Positions 63,093 to 64,000 of a stretch of 64,000 nt of DNA are shown here, in pieces. The position numbers and the translations under genes were made by a program. The stretch is taken from assembly GCF_018873765.1 (NCBI RefSeq), contig NC_057916.1, positions 13,575,501 to 13,639,500 on the forward strand. Reading direction: 5' to 3'. The stretch is from Telopea speciosissima. Taxonomy: Eukaryota > Streptophyta > Magnoliopsida > Proteales > Proteaceae. Position 1 is the first letter of the stretch. Each line of letters starts with the position of its first letter. The notes below the pieces were generated by a model, which had not been told where the DNA came from, made no database searches, and saw only the letters and a list, made by a program, of their open reading frames with translations.

Positions 63093-64000
63093 TGATGCAG
63101 AATGATCACCAAATAGGGCTTATTTCTTTAGAAATAGGCCTAGGGTTGGGTTATATACATGTTGGGCCTTTGTTCCCAAGGGTTTTTATGTATTAGGCCA
63201 CTTTAATGAGCCTAAACTAGGGGCATATAGGTTGCATACGGGATTAGCCCAATACTTAGTTTATTTTCCTATTTTTAGATTGAACCGGTTTAGAATTGGT
63301 TGCATCCAATTGGTTCAATTGGTCTAATTTAAGTGAAGTGATCCTATTGGCTAAGAGGTTCTTATATCCTATTGGCTAGTAGGGAATCTTCTTTATTTTA
63401 AGTAGTTTAAGTTGTTTTTAAGTCATTAGGACTCTATTTTGAGTCTATTTTAGTTTCCTAATCGGTTTAAGTTATCTAATAGGTTAGGGATTGGGTTAGG
63501 CCTTTCCTTTTTAGAGTAGAAGTCTATTTTTGAGTCTTTTATATAAGGTTGTAAGGGGGCAAAGCCTGGAACACGAATTTGATTAATGAAAAGCTTTTTG
63601 TTTCTTTGCCATAGTTCTGCCTGCCCTTCTGAGTGTGCATCCTTGTGGTTCTATCAAGGTGGAAAGGGTGGTGGAATCCGGTTGACTCCTTACGCCGTGG
63701 ACGTGGGAGGATCTTCTTTCTTGAAGGTGGCTTCATCCTTCAACCATTCAAACTCTTGTCATAGAGGATTCGAGAGTGAGTTTGAATTTATTATTTTCTG
63801 TTTATCCTTTCTTCCCTTCCCCAATCAATTCCTTTTCTCTTCTGTCCTATTTTCATAAACCCTAGAAGACTCTAAACTCGATTCAGATCTGCTCCTCCAT
63901 TGGAATCGATCAGATTTGGACCATAACTTCCCCTCATCACCATCTCCACTCGACCCTAGCTGCTGCCCATTCTGTCCATCCAAACCCTAAGATCCCTCTT
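63093..64000 (+). repeat. 3' LTR of the LARD-like element (incomplete)
   Basis: 908 bases visible, continuing past the window edge. Aligned to 61045-61960. Confidence 0.85.

Larger units (their letters stand above)
61045..64000 (+). mobile_element. LARD-like LTR element with near-identical LTRs (cut by window end)
   Basis: A direct repeat starting TGATGCAGAATGATCACC occurs at 61045 and 63093, and the two stay aligned until the window ends. About 735 bases lie between the first repeat's inferred end (62357) and the second. TAGTATCGAGCC (62364-62375) is a decayed tRNA-iMet primer site, and AAGTTGGGGAGAGT precedes the second LTR. The interior has a gag-like beginning (MEQHGNQVVSPSGDPMAAML, 62376 on) and, at the far end, FEDEFFQVGES, like the last residues of some Gypsy polyproteins; pol is missing. 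The LTRs differ mainly by short indels in homopolymers. Confidence 0.82.

Overview
This window is nuclear DNA of a flowering plant. It holds four host protein-coding genes and one tRNA gene in a dense background of nested transposable elements. The plant assignment rests on a histone H2B ending in the plant-type [12 protein letters not shown] introns up to 8.4 kb, a land-plant-type nuclear tRNA-Cys(GCA), LTR retroelements primed by tRNA-iMet (TGGTATCAGAGC), an Au-like SINE, and plant MULE- and hAT-type MITEs. I cannot name the species. The long, TE-filled introns would fit a woody eudicot or basal eudicot, but that is a guess.

Layout. 1-1095: end of a minus-strand retroposon running off the left edge. 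1638-2090 (+): intronless histone H2B with a TATA box at 1509. 2752-22805 (+): an UNC93-like membrane protein whose 10 exons (438 aa) I could join without a phase break. Intron 5 contains a gag-protease-only LTR element that itself carries a hAT element. Intron 7 contains a MULE MITE, gag relics and a short LTR element without pol. Intron 9 contains a 1.6-kb poly(A) retroposon with a 17-bp target duplication. 22806-28865: intergenic, with a SINE and MITEs. 28866-32271 (-): a TIC32-like short-chain dehydrogenase, 8 exons, 325 aa. 32272-42548: intergenic, with many MITEs, SINE/LINE traces and tRNA-Cys(GCA) at 39749-39820. 42549-56810 (-): Elongator subunit 1 (ELP1), last four exons, 1283 residues; the first exon lies beyond the right edge or is lost. 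One 8.4-kb ELP1 intron hosts a decayed 7-kb Copia element carrying a MULE MITE and a reversed solo LTR. 56811-64000: the upstream ELP1 intron or flank, with a Gypsy relic, a second gag-protease-only element (minus strand) and a young LARD-like element cut by the window end.

The host genes are unrelated housekeeping or metabolic functions: chromatin, a membrane transporter-like protein, an oxidoreductase, and tRNA wobble modification or transcription elongation. They do not form a pathway. I found no CRISPR array, operon or defence system. The points most worth a second look are the two gag-protease-only elements, the poly(A) retroposon family with repeated 5' motifs (positions 1-1095 and 20077-21658), the MULE-MITE families with 9-bp target duplications, the internal rearrangements of the Copia element, and a 75-nt UNC93 intron with no in-frame stop.
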